The position numbers and the translations under genes were made by a program. A DNA stretch of 64,000 nucleotides. Source: Hallella multisaccharivorax DSM 17128 (GTDB lineage: Bacteria; Bacteroidota; Bacteroidia; Bacteroidales; Bacteroidaceae). Positions 43,560 to 53,457 of the stretch are shown here, piece after piece; within the stretch, counting starts at the first letter, position 1, and the number at the start of each line of letters is the position of its first letter. Under the pieces are notes generated by a model. It was not told the origin of the DNA and made no database searches. It saw only the letters and a list, made by a program, of their open reading frames with translations. Location: positions 3,176,422 to 3,240,421 of the forward strand of contig NZ_GL945017.1 in assembly GCF_000218235.1 (NCBI RefSeq), written 5' to 3'.

Positions 43560-44399
43560 ATGATAAAAAAAGCTTCAACAGTGCTTCTTTCATTGATGCT
43601 CCTTAGCAGTTGCGCCAAGGAGTTCAACAGTGTCTATAAGTCAAGCGACTACAAATACAAGTATGAGTATGCCAAGGAGTGTTTTGCCTTGGGCAAGTAC
43701 CAGCGGGCGGCCTCGCTTTTACAAGACCTGATCATTCCGCAGAAAGGTAGCCAGGATGCTCAGGAATGCCTGTATATGCTTGGCATGGCAGAATACAAAA
43801 ATATGGATTATGAAACTGCCGCCGAGACCTTTAAGAAGTACGTAAAGTCCTATCCACGTGGCGAATACGCTGAAATCGCACAGTTCTACGTCGGCCAAAG
43901 TCTCTTTATGAGCACCCCTGAGCCCCGTCTTGACCAAACAGAGACTGTGGCAGCTATCAATGCTTTTCAGGAGTACCTTGACCTCTATCCAGATGCCAAA
44001 TTCAAGGAGCAGGCGCAGGGCAAGCTGTTTGAGCTTCAAGACAAACTCGTGCTCAAGGAATTGTACTCTGCGGAGTTATATTATAACTTAGGCACCTACT
44101 TCGGCAATAGTGTACCTGGTGACGATGGAAACAATTACTTGGCCTGCATTGTTACTTCCCAGAATGCTTTAAAGGACTATCCCTATACCAAGAAGAGGGA
44201 AGAGTTTGCCACGCTGATCATGAAAAGCAAGTTTCATCTTGCTGAGCAAAGCGTCGACGCTAAAAAGCTGGAGCGCTTCCAGGACGCGGAAGACGAATGC
44301 TATGGCTTTATCAATGAGTTCCCTGATTCAAAAGAAAAGAAAATAGCAGAGGAGTATATTGCCAAGTGCAAGAAGGTTACCGCCAATGCAAAGGATTAA
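43560..44399 (+). CDS. bamD: Outer-membrane assembly lipoprotein BamD
   Basis: A 279-residue lipoprotein from the ATG at 43560 (lipobox LMLLSSC; an earlier ATG at 43539 would spoil the signal). TPR repeats: YEYAKECFALGKYQRAASLL, EYKNMDYETAAETFKKYVKS, FQEYLDLYPDAKF. It is part of the BAM complex that folds beta-barrels into the outer membrane. Confidence 0.9.
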   Translation: MIKKASTVLLSLMLLSSCAKEFNSVYKSSDYKYKYEYAKECFALGKYQRAASLLQDLIIPQKGSQDAQECLYMLGMAEYKNMDYETAAETFKKYVKSYPRGEYAEIAQFYVGQSLFMSTPEPRLDQTETVAAINAFQEYLDLYPDAKFKEQAQGKLFELQDKLVLKELYSAELYYNLGTYFGNSVPGDDGNNYLACIVTSQNALKDYPYTKKREEFATLIMKSKFHLAEQSVDAKKLERFQDAEDECYGFINEFPDSKEKKIAEEYIAKCKKVTANAKD

Positions 44400-44469
44400 T
44401 GATTGATTCATTTCAATTTGTATCAGTCAAATTCAGTTCGTATATTTTTATTTCATTATCACTATAAAA

Positions 44470-44814
44470 ATGGATTATAAAAAGTCAAAGGCGCCGGTAA
44501 ACACTGTGACGCGCGACATCATGGATCTGTGCGAAGAGACCGGAAATATCTATGAAAGCGTTGCTATTATTGGCAAGCGCGCCAATCAGATTGCTGTCGA
44601 AATCAAGTCTGACCTAAGCAAGAAGCTGCAGGAGTTTGCTTCCTACAACGACTCGCTTGAAGAAGTGTTCGAAAATCGCGAGCAGATTGAGATTAGCCGC
44701 TATTATGAGAAGCTCCCCAAACCGACACTGCTTGCTACCCAGGAGTTTATCGAGGGAAACGTCTATTGGAGGGATCCTGCGAAGTCCACAGACGATATAG
44801 AGGATAAAGATTAA
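44470..44814 (+). CDS. rpoZ: RNA polymerase omega subunit, bacteroidetal Rpb6 type
   Basis: A 114-residue protein. NTVTRDIMDLCEETGNIYES, VAIIGKRANQIAVEIKSDL and the final acidic tail match RpoZ/Rpb6, which helps assemble RNA polymerase. Usual position between bamD and DUF4293 in this phylum. Confidence 0.85.
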   Translation: MDYKKSKAPVNTVTRDIMDLCEETGNIYESVAIIGKRANQIAVEIKSDLSKKLQEFASYNDSLEEVFENREQIEISRYYEKLPKPTLLATQEFIEGNVYWRDPAKSTDDIEDKD

Positions 44815-44819
44815 GTTCA

Positions 44820-45269
44820 ATGATCCAACGCAAACAAACCATTTACTTGCTCTTGGCCCTTGCAGCCTTGATAACATGTCTATGCCTGCCGATAGGTACG
44901 ATTTCCGGGAGTAGGCTGGGCGCAACTGGAGTGGTTTATAATTTAGGTGTCTTTATGCAAGGCAAGTTGACGGTTCATCCGCTTTTGTTTGCTGATGTAG
45001 TAATCATCGCATCACTGACTTTAATCAACATCTTTCTTTATAAGAACCGCAAACTACAACTGCGTATCTGCGATGCCAATATAGTGCTATGTGTCGCATG
45101 GTATGGATACTATGCATTCATGGCCTTTGACGGATTGAAGGAGTTAGGTGACTTCTCGATGTCTTTTGCTGTATGCCTGCCATTAGTTGCCATTGTCTTA
45201 TTCATTCTCGCTCATTTCGGCATCAAAGCTGATGAAGACTTGATCAAGTCAATGGACCGGATAAGATAA
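44820..45269 (+). CDS. DUF4293 membrane protein
   Basis: A 149-residue protein starting MIQRKQTIYLLLALAALI with four membrane helices, 5 bases after omega. This fits DUF4293, function unknown. A weak hairpin (GGAAAGCC...GGGTTTCC, about 45305-45325) may end the transcript. Confidence 0.82.
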   Translation: MIQRKQTIYLLLALAALITCLCLPIGTISGSRLGATGVVYNLGVFMQGKLTVHPLLFADVVIIASLTLINIFLYKNRKLQLRICDANIVLCVAWYGYYAFMAFDGLKELGDFSMSFAVCLPLVAIVLFILAHFGIKADEDLIKSMDRIR

Positions 45270-45374
45270 GGCCTTTAAAGCTGCACGTTCCAAGAGATTT
45301 GCAAAGGAAAGCCACAATGGGGTTTCCCTTTACTTTCTTACTGTTTTTTCTATTATACGCAATATATATGTGCT

Positions 45375-45492
45375 GTAGACGCAACGCCATTACACTGTAG
45401 ACGCATTGCCATTACACCGTAGACGCATTGCCATTACACCGTAGACGCATTGCCATTACACCGTAGACGCATTGCCATTACACTGTAGACGC
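45375..45492. repeat. Five and a third tandem 22-bp repeats (copy C of the dispersed family)
   Basis: Units at 45375, 45397, 45419, 45441 and 45463, each 22 bp, starting GTAGACGCATTGCC and ending ATTACACC (last base C or T; the first unit has AACG for ATTG), then a partial GTAGACGC. No spacers, so not a CRISPR. The reverse complement shares GTCTACGGTGTAATGGC with 30716-30732. The flanks, 45270-45374 and 45493-45620, show no gene. Confidence 0.9.
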
Positions 45493-45620
45493 TAAATGCT
45501 CTTGCAAGTGAGGGATTTCCTCCATTGCCTTATCCTTGAATTACCACAGTTATGATAAATTAGAATATCAAGGAGTAATTTTTAGATTCAAACACCCAGT
45601 TAAAGACATAATAACAAAGA

Positions 45621-45646
45621 CCGTCCAAGACAAATATCTTGGACGG
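45621..45646 (-). terminator. Terminator of the malic enzyme gene
   Basis: CCGTCCAAGA (45621-45630) pairs with TCTTGGACGG (45637-45646) around a 6-base loop; on the minus strand it is followed by TCTTTGTTATT. About 75 bases past the maeB stop. Confidence 0.75.
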
Positions 45647-45719
45647 CCATAATATGAATAATCTCCTTCGAACGATGCTGGCATTTCATATGTCAATATC
45701 GAAGTTTAGAGATAGATGG

Positions 45720-48002
45720 TTACTTCTTAAGCTTCTCAACGTAAGCGTCAATGACAGCCACAGCAGTGACATTAACCACATCACGAACATTTGCCTCAAA
45801 GTCAGTGAAGTGAATAGGCTTGTTAAGACCCATCTGTACGGGACCGATGATCTCGCAGTCAGGATCGAGAGCCTGAATGAGCTTGTAGCTGCTGTTGGCC
45901 GCGTTCATGTTGGCGAAAACAAGAGTGTTGACATTCTTGCCCTTAAGTCGAGTAAAGGGGTATTTATCATCACGCAGGTCTCTGTCAAGGGCGAAATTGA
46001 CCTGCATCTCACCGTCAACGAGCATGTCGGGATAGTCCTTTTGCAGTTTTTCCACTGCCTGATGGACGGCTACTGGCGAGCCAACGGTATCGGTACCAAA
46101 GTTGGAATAACTTGTCATGGCAATGACAGGCTCCTGATTGAAAAATCTCACAGTATGAGCTGAAAGCCTTGCCACATCATAAAGCACGTCTTGATCAGGA
46201 TGACGGTTAATGAGCGTGTCAGCGAGATAGAGAATGCCTCTCTTTGAGTTGAGGATGTGCATGGTGGCAAATGTCTTGTACTCGGATCGTACACCAATCA
46301 CTTCCTTTGCTACCTTGATGGTGTTGCTGTATTTCGTATAGAGTCCGGTGATGAAAGCATCGGCATCGCCCTGCTCTACCATGGACATTCCAAAATAGTT
46401 ACGCTCATACATCTTGTCGTAAGCCTCTTCGAAAGTGACGCCCTCACGTGCGCGTTTTTCAGCTAAATGCTTGGCGTAGGTAGCTCGGCGACCTTGCTCG
46501 TTGTCTGCACGCATATCCACGATTTCCACACCAGTCAGGTCAATCTTCAGGCGCTTGGCAAGACGGTTAAGCCGATCGATATTGCCAAGCAAGATCGGAT
46601 GACAGAAGCCCTCTTGTAGAGCTGTGACTGCCGCCTTCATCATCGTGGGGTGACCGCCCTCTGCGAAGACGACGCGCTGAGGATGCAGCGCCGCCGTGGC
46701 GTGAAGGGTACGGGTCAGCTTCGTCTCCTGGCCCAGCATCTGCCTCAGATTGTTCTTATACTCATCCCAGTCGGAAATGGTCCTGCGTGCCACTCCACTA
46801 TCGATAGCTGCCTTGGCTACCGCTGCTGAAACTTCTGTGATTAGGCGTGGGTCTACTGGCTTGGGAATGAAATACTTAGGACCGAACTGCAAGTCGGTGA
46901 CATGATAGACTTGGTTGACTATTTCCGGCACGGGCTGCTTGGCCAGATCAGCAATAGCTCTTACAGCCGCAAGCTTCATTTCCTCATTGATTGCCTTGGC
47001 GTGGACGTCGAGAGCACCCCTGAATATATAGGGAAATCCTATGACGTTGTTAATTTGGTTCGGATAGTCTGAACGTCCTGTCGACATGAGGATATCGGGA
47101 CGCGCCGCAATGGCATCCTCGTAAGAGATCTCTGGCACGGGATTGGCCAGCGCGAAAACGATAGGCATATGGGCCATCGATCTCACCATGTCCTGACTAA
47201 GCACATTACCCTTGGACAGGCCCACAAAAACGTCGGCGTCTTTGACAGCCTCCTCCAAAGTATGGAGATCAGTACGGTCAGTGGCGAACTCTGCCTTCTG
47301 TTCGTTCACATGATCGCGACCTTTGTAAATGACCCCACGAGAGTCGAGCATGATGATGTTTTCATGCTTTGCACCTAACGAACAATAAAGCTTCGTACAG
47401 CTGATGGCAGCAGCACCGGCACCATTGACAATGATTTTGGCTTCCTCTATCTTCTTGCCTGCCACTTCCAGAGCATTGAGCAATCCGGCCGCAGAAATGA
47501 TGGCTGTACCGTGCTGATCGTCGTGCATCACTGGGATGTCAAGTGTCTTTTTCAGCCGGTTCTCTATATAAAAGCACTCGGGAGCTTTAATGTCCTCAAG
47601 GTTAATGCCACCAAATGTCGGAGCGATCTTTTCTACAGCCTCGCAGAATTTCTCTGGGTCTTTTTCGTTAACCTCTATATCAAAGACATCAATTCCGCCG
47701 TAAATTTTGAACAACAGCCCCTTACCTTCCATGACAGGCTTACCGCTCATGGCGCCGATATCACCTAATCCAAGGACAGCGGTGCCGTTAGAGATAACGG
47801 CTACAAGATTACCCTTGTCTGTATATTTGTAGACATCATCCGGATTTTTCTGGATCTCCAGACAGGGAAAAGCCACGCCCGGAGAATAAGCCAGGCTGAG
47901 ATCGGTTTGCGTGCGGTACGGTTTTGTCGGCTTCACCTCGATTTTACCGGGGCGTCCGGCTTCATGATAAGCTAAAGCAGCTTCTTTGGTAATCTTTACC
48001 AT
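45720..48002 (-). CDS. maeB: NADP-dependent malic enzyme fused to phosphotransacetylase-like domain
   Basis: A 760-residue MaeB-type enzyme making pyruvate from malate. The start [19 protein letters not shown] (48002) is preferred over the earlier ATG at 48047, which lies at the promoter. The malic half (to about 430) has [27 protein letters not shown] and [10 protein letters not shown]; the C-terminal half resembles phosphate acetyltransferase, usually a regulatory domain. Confidence 0.95.
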   Translation of the reverse strand: MVKITKEAALAYHEAGRPGKIEVKPTKPYRTQTDLSLAYSPGVAFPCLEIQKNPDDVYKYTDKGNLVAVISNGTAVLGLGDIGAMSGKPVMEGKGLLFKIYGGIDVFDIEVNEKDPEKFCEAVEKIAPTFGGINLEDIKAPECFYIENRLKKTLDIPVMHDDQHGTAIISAAGLLNALEVAGKKIEEAKIIVNGAGAAAISCTKLYCSLGAKHENIIMLDSRGVIYKGRDHVNEQKAEFATDRTDLHTLEEAVKDADVFVGLSKGNVLSQDMVRSMAHMPIVFALANPVPEISYEDAIAARPDILMSTGRSDYPNQINNVIGFPYIFRGALDVHAKAINEEMKLAAVRAIADLAKQPVPEIVNQVYHVTDLQFGPKYFIPKPVDPRLITEVSAAVAKAAIDSGVARRTISDWDEYKNNLRQMLGQETKLTRTLHATAALHPQRVVFAEGGHPTMMKAAVTALQEGFCHPILLGNIDRLNRLAKRLKIDLTGVEIVDMRADNEQGRRATYAKHLAEKRAREGVTFEEAYDKMYERNYFGMSMVEQGDADAFITGLYTKYSNTIKVAKEVIGVRSEYKTFATMHILNSKRGILYLADTLINRHPDQDVLYDVARLSAHTVRFFNQEPVIAMTSYSNFGTDTVGSPVAVHQAVEKLQKDYPDMLVDGEMQVNFALDRDLRDDKYPFTRLKGKNVNTLVFANMNAANSSYKLIQALDPDCEIIGPVQMGLNKPIHFTDFEANVRDVVNVTAVAVIDAYVEKLKK

Positions 48003-48036
48003 ATCAATAATGTTAATAACAATTCTATTTTTGAGG

Positions 48037-48068
48037 CAAAGGTACAAAAAAACGGGAAAACATTTAAA
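48037..48068 (-). promoter_or_regulatory. Promoter of maeB
   Basis: TTTA (complement of 48065-48068), 20 bases, TACCTTTG (complement of 48037-48044). Its -33 box overlaps that of the divergent tetR promoter. Confidence 0.55.
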
Positions 48069-48093
48069 AGTTTTCTCCTTTTTTGTAATTTTG
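48063..48093 (+). promoter_or_regulatory. Promoter of the TetR-family gene
   Basis: TTTA at 48063-48066, 19 bases, TAATTTTG at 48086-48093. Shares the palindrome TTTAAA (48063-48068) with the maeB promoter. Confidence 0.55.
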
Positions 48094-48113
48094 CTGCAAA
48101 ATATATCTCAAAT

Positions 48114-48737
48114 ATGATAAGTAAAGGTGACAAATCGACAGATTACAGACAGCAATTAAGCCAAAGAATCATTGAAACGGCCACTAAGATGTTCTTTTCA
48201 AGAGGCATTAAGGCGGTGAAAATGGATGATGTGGCTGCTCGTCTGGCCATATCTAAAAGAACGCTTTATGAGATTTTCAACAATAAGGAAAAACTGCTGC
48301 TTCACTGTGTCAAGAAATTGAAGAATGAAAAGGATGAGCATTTCAAGCAATTCATGAAAGGACAGAAACGCACTGAGATAGATGCTATTATTGAATTTTA
48401 TCGTTTTCAGATGAATCGTACGGCATCTATCTCTCCCCACTTTGTTTCGGATCTTCACCGCTATCCATCAGTTGTGTCGTGGATGAACGAGGTGCGTCGC
48501 ACGAGTGACCGCATTGCGCAGGATTTCTTCCAAAAAGGCATTGACAACGGGTACTTTCGAAAAGAGGTGAACTTCGACCTTATCTGGAAATTTGCTGATG
48601 TTGCCATGTCTAATGCCATCCAAAGCGGCATTGTGGAGAAGTATGGTGTACAGCAGGTATTTAAAAATGTAACGATGCTTTATGTCCGCGGCTTCTGTAC
48701 ATTGAAGGGGATTGAAGCACTGGAGAAAATGATTTAA
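48114..48737 (+). CDS. TetR/AcrR-family transcriptional regulator
   Basis: A 207-residue regulator. The N-terminal helix-turn-helix reads RIIETATKMFFSRGIKAVKM and DDVAARLAISKRTLYEIFNN; the C-terminal ligand domain is family-typical. Divergent from maeB with interlocked promoters, so it may control both genes. Ligand unknown. Confidence 0.9.
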   Translation: MISKGDKSTDYRQQLSQRIIETATKMFFSRGIKAVKMDDVAARLAISKRTLYEIFNNKEKLLLHCVKKLKNEKDEHFKQFMKGQKRTEIDAIIEFYRFQMNRTASISPHFVSDLHRYPSVVSWMNEVRRTSDRIAQDFFQKGIDNGYFRKEVNFDLIWKFADVAMSNAIQSGIVEKYGVQQVFKNVTMLYVRGFCTLKGIEALEKMI

Positions 48738-48752
48738 AGCTGTCTCCCCGCC

Positions 48753-49934
48753 CTACTCCACATACAGTACAAGTCCTTTGAGGTACTCACCCTCCGGATG
48801 ATAAATGTTGATGGGGTGATCTGCGGGTTGATGCAGCTGATGGAGAATCCTCACTTTTCGATGAGCCTGTGCAGCTGCAGTGAAGACGGCTGTGCGGAAG
48901 TTCTCCTTTGTCACCACTTGCGAGCAGCTGAACGTGAACAGGATTCCTCCCTGCTTGATTTTTTCAAGTCCTTTAACGTTAAGGCGGATATATCCCTTCA
49001 ACGCATTGTGCAGAGCTGATCGATGCTTAGCAAAAGCCGGAGGGTCAAGGATAATGAGATCATATTTATCGTTGTGACTGTCGAGGTAGTCGAAAACGTC
49101 GTCGCAGTATGCTTCGTGCCGAGCATCGTCAGGGAAGTTCATACCTACGTTGAGCTTGGTCAGCTCGATGGCCTTTGCGCTACTATCCACCGAATGAACA
49201 ACCTTTGCGCCGCCTCTCATGGCATAAGCCGAGAATCCACCTGTATAGCAAAACATATTAAGAACACTTTTACCCTTTGCATAATGCTCTAACAGGGAGC
49301 GGTTTTCACGCTGATCAATGAAGAAGCCCGTTTTTTGACCTTTCAGCCAGTCAATGTGAAATTTCAGCCCATTCTCTATCGCCACGTCATCATTCGTATG
49401 GCCGTAAAGGAATCCATCTTCCTGGTGCAGATCCTTTTTCGTGGGCAGCGTGGTCTCGCTCTTGTAGAAAATATTGTCAATTCTGTTGTCCATTACTTTC
49501 AGTAAGGCTTTGCTTATGTCATGACGGCTGTAATGCATTCCAACACTGTGAGCCTGGACCACAGCGGTCTTTCCATAGCAATCGATGACAAGTCCTGGCA
49601 GATAGTCGCCCTCTCCGTGTACAAGACGATAAGTATTGTTGCATAAACTGTCGGCAATGCCAAGGTTGATGCGCATCTTCAGAGCCGAGCGGATGCTGCG
49701 CTCCCAATAATCCTCGTCTATAAGAATATCCTCAAAGGAGAGCACGCGGACCGTAATGGTACCTCGCTGATAATGCCCTACAGCAACAAAACTGCCATTG
49801 ACATTAAGCACCCGTACAACTTCACCATCCTCTATCCTATCGTCTAATCGCTGGATAGCCCCAGAAAAAACCCACGGATGAAAACGTTTCAACGACTCGT
49901 CCTTGCCATTTTTCAGATAGATGTTCTTATACAT
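48753..49934 (-). CDS. rlmI: 23S rRNA (cytosine) methyltransferase RlmI-like
   Basis: A 393-residue class I methyltransferase with an N-terminal PUA domain (KRFHPWVFSGAI) and FCYTGGFSAYAM for SAM binding, and the LDPPAFAK catalytic motif plus FTFSCSQVV. Family members make 5-methylcytosine in 23S rRNA. Follows the exonuclease by 46 bases. Confidence 0.92.
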   Translation of the reverse strand: MYKNIYLKNGKDESLKRFHPWVFSGAIQRLDDRIEDGEVVRVLNVNGSFVAVGHYQRGTITVRVLSFEDILIDEDYWERSIRSALKMRINLGIADSLCNNTYRLVHGEGDYLPGLVIDCYGKTAVVQAHSVGMHYSRHDISKALLKVMDNRIDNIFYKSETTLPTKKDLHQEDGFLYGHTNDDVAIENGLKFHIDWLKGQKTGFFIDQRENRSLLEHYAKGKSVLNMFCYTGGFSAYAMRGGAKVVHSVDSSAKAIELTKLNVGMNFPDDARHEAYCDDVFDYLDSHNDKYDLIILDPPAFAKHRSALHNALKGYIRLNVKGLEKIKQGGILFTFSCSQVVTKENFRTAVFTAAAQAHRKVRILHQLHQPADHPINIYHPEGEYLKGLVLYVE

Positions 49935-49980
49935 ATTATAAACATTTCATTTCCGACAATATCATGCTAAGATCAATCAG

Positions 49981-50634
49981 TTATCCTTTTTTAGAAGACA
50001 TCTCCTGCCCGTTAGGTTCAGGGACTTCTACAATATGGTAGTTGCCCGTTTTCTTCAAACGCAAGATTTCCTCATAGATTTTAATGCAGCTCCAGGCGTC
50101 AATGGCAGCATACTGCTTCTGTTTATCGGAAAGAGTAGGTGCTTCCCAATTGGTGAGCCGTTGCCGCTTGGATATCTTTTCATGAAAAATATTAGCATAT
50201 ATTTTCTGCAAACTAAGATCTTGTATTCCAATCTCACCCACAATGTCTTGGAGATCGATGAAGAAGCCTGGTTGGAAAGGCTCGCGTGCTTCCAATCCAC
50301 GGATGTCGTCATGCCAGGACAAGCCGATCTTCTTCACGCCTTTGTCTTCAAGTAATCTTTGGATGGCAGGAGTGATGCCGGTAAAATTAAGTCGAAAAAG
50401 GAAGCAAGTATCACGATTGGATACTTGAAGCAGGGCCACTTTATTTTGCTGCCCCTTATGAAAAGCAGGCTTGGTCTCGGTATCCACGCCCATAATATCG
50501 CTTTTGAGTAGATAGTCCACAGCCTTCTCTGCTTCGCCCGCAGTGATGATTGTAACTACCCTACCTGGGAAAGTCACAACGGGGAGTGCCGTAATTGCCT
50601 TCTTGTCAAAATGGCTGTATATCGTTTTGTTCAT
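49981..50634 (-). CDS. DEDDy 3'-5' exonuclease (RNase D/WRN-like)
   Basis: A 217-residue protein from ATG 50634 (an earlier ATG at 50655 overlaps the -7 element). GVDTETKPAF (Asp51, Glu53), HDDIRGLE and YAAIDAWSCIKIYEE give the DEDDy metal ligands. Similar to the single-domain WRN-exonuclease-like proteins. RNA or DNA target unknown. Confidence 0.88.
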   Translation of the reverse strand: MNKTIYSHFDKKAITALPVVTFPGRVVTIITAGEAEKAVDYLLKSDIMGVDTETKPAFHKGQQNKVALLQVSNRDTCFLFRLNFTGITPAIQRLLEDKGVKKIGLSWHDDIRGLEAREPFQPGFFIDLQDIVGEIGIQDLSLQKIYANIFHEKISKRQRLTNWEAPTLSDKQKQYAAIDAWSCIKIYEEILRLKKTGNYHIVEVPEPNGQEMSSKKG

Positions 50635-50652
50635 CCTTTTTAAATATGGGTG

Positions 50653-50660
50653 CAAAATTA
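50653..50660 (-). promoter_or_regulatory. -7 element of the exonuclease-rlmI pair
   Basis: The complement reads TAATTTTG, about 18 bases before the ATG at 50634. No good -33 was seen. Confidence 0.45.
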
Positions 50661-50872
50661 ATTAAAAAAAATAATATAGGAAACCTTTCTCCTCTTTTTA
50701 TAACAATGGTTCGCTGAAACACTTCAAGCCTTGCAACCACGACAAGCAAGAAGACCTGTGCGCTAACTGTTTTTAATAGCGAATAATAGGTGAACCTATC
50801 AAAGAAATGACAATCATGAGGCCTCTCTTACAAGCAACCACGGCAATCAAAATAATAATAATCCCTGTTTTG
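50661..50872. other. Intergenic, no gene seen
   Basis: AT-rich gap between divergent genes, with no supported frame, hairpin or repeat. Confidence 0.5.
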
Positions 50873-50904
50873 TTTGGGATATACAATCATTATTAGTAAA
50901 TTTG
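50873..50904 (+). promoter_or_regulatory. Promoter of the WG-LtaS-like-PAP2-trmO row
   Basis: TTTG at 50873-50876, 20 bases, TAAATTTG at 50897-50904: exact consensus, with a leader of about 48 bases. Confidence 0.75.
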
Positions 50905-50958
50905 CACTGTTAGATAATAACAGTAACCTTAAGGTTCAAACAGACACATAGTTCGGAT

Positions 50959-51612
50959 ATGGCTACAGAAGGTATTTTCCACGATAATATAGAAATCTTG
51001 CAGGTAGACAAGTTTTTCGCCGGCGAGATGAGCCGGCAGATCCACCGGTATATAAAAGCAAGAGGTTCCTTGTCGATGCTTGAGAAAATAGAGCAACGCA
51101 TTGAAAAGCTCTCTATCCCAGAGCGGGAGCAAGCCATGGCAAAATATATTGATTTGAACCGGAAAGTGATTTCCAATCTTGACTGGTGTATGCTCATCGC
51201 CCGTGCTATGGCTAACTATTGTGATTCGTACAACTATTTTATCAAGATGGTATCAGATGAAGAGACCATGCGGTTTTATGAGCAACGCATGAAAGAAAAA
51301 TATGTGCGCTTTCACGAAGTGTTCGAGGAAAACGGAAAATATGGTATAAAGGACGTTAATGGTAGTATTTTGCTAAGTGCCAAGTATGATTTTCTTCGCA
51401 CCCCATTTGTTTATGTCGACGATCTTGTGTCCATGCCTGTTATTGCTGAGTGTAACGGCAAAATGGGCTTAGTACTTCCTGACGGTCATGATACCATAGT
51501 GCTTCCTTTTGACTACGACGACATTTCCCTTCGCGACGAAGAACCATGGTTTGAGTTGACCAAGGACGGACAGACCCAGTTGTGGAGTGGACTCGATGAG
51601 TTGGGAAATTAA
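50959..51612 (+). CDS. WG-repeat-like cytoplasmic protein
   Basis: A 217-residue protein without signal peptide. Residues 1-115 are helical and charged; 120-215 hold beta-type WG/KWG-like repeats (ENGKYGIKDVNGSILLSAKY, NGKMGLVLPDGH). First gene of a row with envelope-lipid type enzymes; function unknown. Confidence 0.75.
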   Translation: MATEGIFHDNIEILQVDKFFAGEMSRQIHRYIKARGSLSMLEKIEQRIEKLSIPEREQAMAKYIDLNRKVISNLDWCMLIARAMANYCDSYNYFIKMVSDEETMRFYEQRMKEKYVRFHEVFEENGKYGIKDVNGSILLSAKYDFLRTPFVYVDDLVSMPVIAECNGKMGLVLPDGHDTIVLPFDYDDISLRDEEPWFELTKDGQTQLWSGLDELGN

Positions 51613-51627
51613 GAATTTTCTACTGAA

Positions 51628-53457
51628 GTGAAAAAGAAAGTATTGTTGTTGGTGTTCACATTTCTATTGTGGATACTGTTCTTTGTATTGCAGAAGCCAG
51701 TGTTTCTGTTAGTGTATGGCGGTTTTTCTCATGTCTTGCAGGTAATTTGGCATGGACTGCCGCTTGATTTTTCAATGGCGGGTTATCTGACGGCTATCCC
51801 AGCCATTGTTCTTCTCATCAGCGCCCTACCCATAAAACGATTGTATCAGTTGAGGGCAGGCCGTCTTTTGAGAGTGATCGTTTGTCTTTGGTTCACGATT
51901 GGAGCCGCAGCTGTATCCCTTTCGTTTGTTTCCAACCTTGCACTTTACGGTTATTGGGGCTTTCCCCTTGACTCTACACCATTATTTTTCATTAGTTCAT
52001 CGCCTTCGGCTGCACTTGCCAGCATAGAATGGTGGCAAGGTCTCTTGGGTTTCCTGAGCTTTGTGCTTATCTTCGTATTGATTTTGACGGGCTTTCATCT
52101 ACTATGGCGCAATTGGACCAGAAGCGTTTTTGAACAAGAAAGCCAACGATGGCAATGGTTGCCGATACTTCTTCTGACAGTCTCCCTTTTTCTTCCTATT
52201 CGTGGAGGTGTGACCGTTTCAACGATGAATACGGGTAGAGCTTATTTTTCTTCCAGTCAAGAGCTGAACCATGCTGCGGTCAATCCTTTGTTCTCCTTTA
52301 TGGAGAGTGTAAGTCACAGTGAGGACTTTGCTTCTCAATATCGTTTCATGAATGATAGCGAGGCTCATTCCATCTTTCATCAGCTCTATCCAGCAAGCTC
52401 GCCCGACAGCGTGCAGCGAGTACTCAAATCGGGACAGACCCGCCCTGATATCTATATTGTCATTATGGAAAGCTTCTCCGATTCAGTTTCAAATGTGCCA
52501 GGTGTTACACCTCAACTTAACAGGCTGAAGCATGAAGGCATTTATTTCTCTCGCTTCTATGCCAATAGTTTCCGTACTGATCGTGGGCTGGTCTCTGTGC
52601 TTCAGGGGTATCCTGCTCCGGCAACAGTGAGCTTAATGAAATTTCCTCGTAAGACCGCCAACCTACCGTCTATCGCATCACATTTAGAGAAAGCAGGATA
52701 CATAGCTTCCTATTATTATGGGGGTGATGCTGACTTCACCAATATGCGCTCATTTCTTGTCAATCAGCGTTTCGGTCACATCACAGAGGATGTGGATTTC
52801 CCCGTCAGTGAACGCCTGAGCAAATGGGGCGTACCTGATCACTTGCTTTTTCAGCGGGTAGAAAATGATATTAAGACATTGCCAACTACGGGGAGGCCAC
52901 GCCTGACGGTCATACAGACCTCCAGTTCACACGAGCCTTTCGATGTGCCTTATCATCATTTCAAAGATAAAATACTCAATGCCTTCGCATATTCTGATAG
53001 TTGTGTCGGGAGCTTTGTGAATATGCTCCACAAGAGTCAACGATGGCAAAACAGCCTAATTATACTGGTGCCCGATCATTTGGGCGCATGGCCTCAGCAT
53101 GCCGACAATTTCAAACCCTGGCGTTATCATATACCCATGATATGGACTGGTGGAGCAGTAAATCAGCCTATGATTGTTGAAACCTACGGTTCTCAACAGG
53201 ATATATCCGCTACTCTACTCTCTCAGTTGGGTATTGACCACAGCGACATGATTTTTAGCAAGGATCTCTTTAACTCCACAGCGCCACATTTCGCATTCTT
53301 TCTGCCCAATGACGGTATTGGAATGATTTCTGAACAAGATGCCGTAATCTATGACAATCAGTTGCGAAAAACGGTTTTCCAGAGAGGAAAAGGTGGAAAT
53401 CTCCGCTATGGCAAAGCTTTGCTTCAAGTACTTTTTGATGATATTTCCAAACGTTAA
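51628..53457 (+). CDS. LtaS-like membrane sulfatase-fold transferase
   Basis: A 609-residue protein starting with GTG (51628), 15 bases after the WG gene. Residues 1-200 hold about five membrane helices; 260-600 form an alkaline-phosphatase/sulfatase domain outside the membrane. IVIMESFSDS holds the first metal-ligand Glu, NSFRTDRGLVSVL the likely nucleophile Thr, and PDHLGAW distal ligands. Family members transfer phosphoglycerol or phosphoethanolamine; lipoteichoic acid is not expected in this Gram-negative, so a glycan or lipid acceptor is inferred. Confidence 0.85.
   Translation: MKKKVLLLVFTFLLWILFFVLQKPVFLLVYGGFSHVLQVIWHGLPLDFSMAGYLTAIPAIVLLISALPIKRLYQLRAGRLLRVIVCLWFTIGAAAVSLSFVSNLALYGYWGFPLDSTPLFFISSSPSAALASIEWWQGLLGFLSFVLIFVLILTGFHLLWRNWTRSVFEQESQRWQWLPILLLTVSLFLPIRGGVTVSTMNTGRAYFSSSQELNHAAVNPLFSFMESVSHSEDFASQYRFMNDSEAHSIFHQLYPASSPDSVQRVLKSGQTRPDIYIVIMESFSDSVSNVPGVTPQLNRLKHEGIYFSRFYANSFRTDRGLVSVLQGYPAPATVSLMKFPRKTANLPSIASHLEKAGYIASYYYGGDADFTNMRSFLVNQRFGHITEDVDFPVSERLSKWGVPDHLLFQRVENDIKTLPTTGRPRLTVIQTSSSHEPFDVPYHHFKDKILNAFAYSDSCVGSFVNMLHKSQRWQNSLIILVPDHLGAWPQHADNFKPWRYHIPMIWTGGAVNQPMIVETYGSQQDISATLLSQLGIDHSDMIFSKDLFNSTAPHFAFFLPNDGIGMISEQDAVIYDNQLRKTVFQRGKGGNLRYGKALLQVLFDDISKR

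Noticed and set aside
45375..45492. CRISPR array
   Set aside because: The 22-bp units directly abut without spacers, and no cas genes are present.
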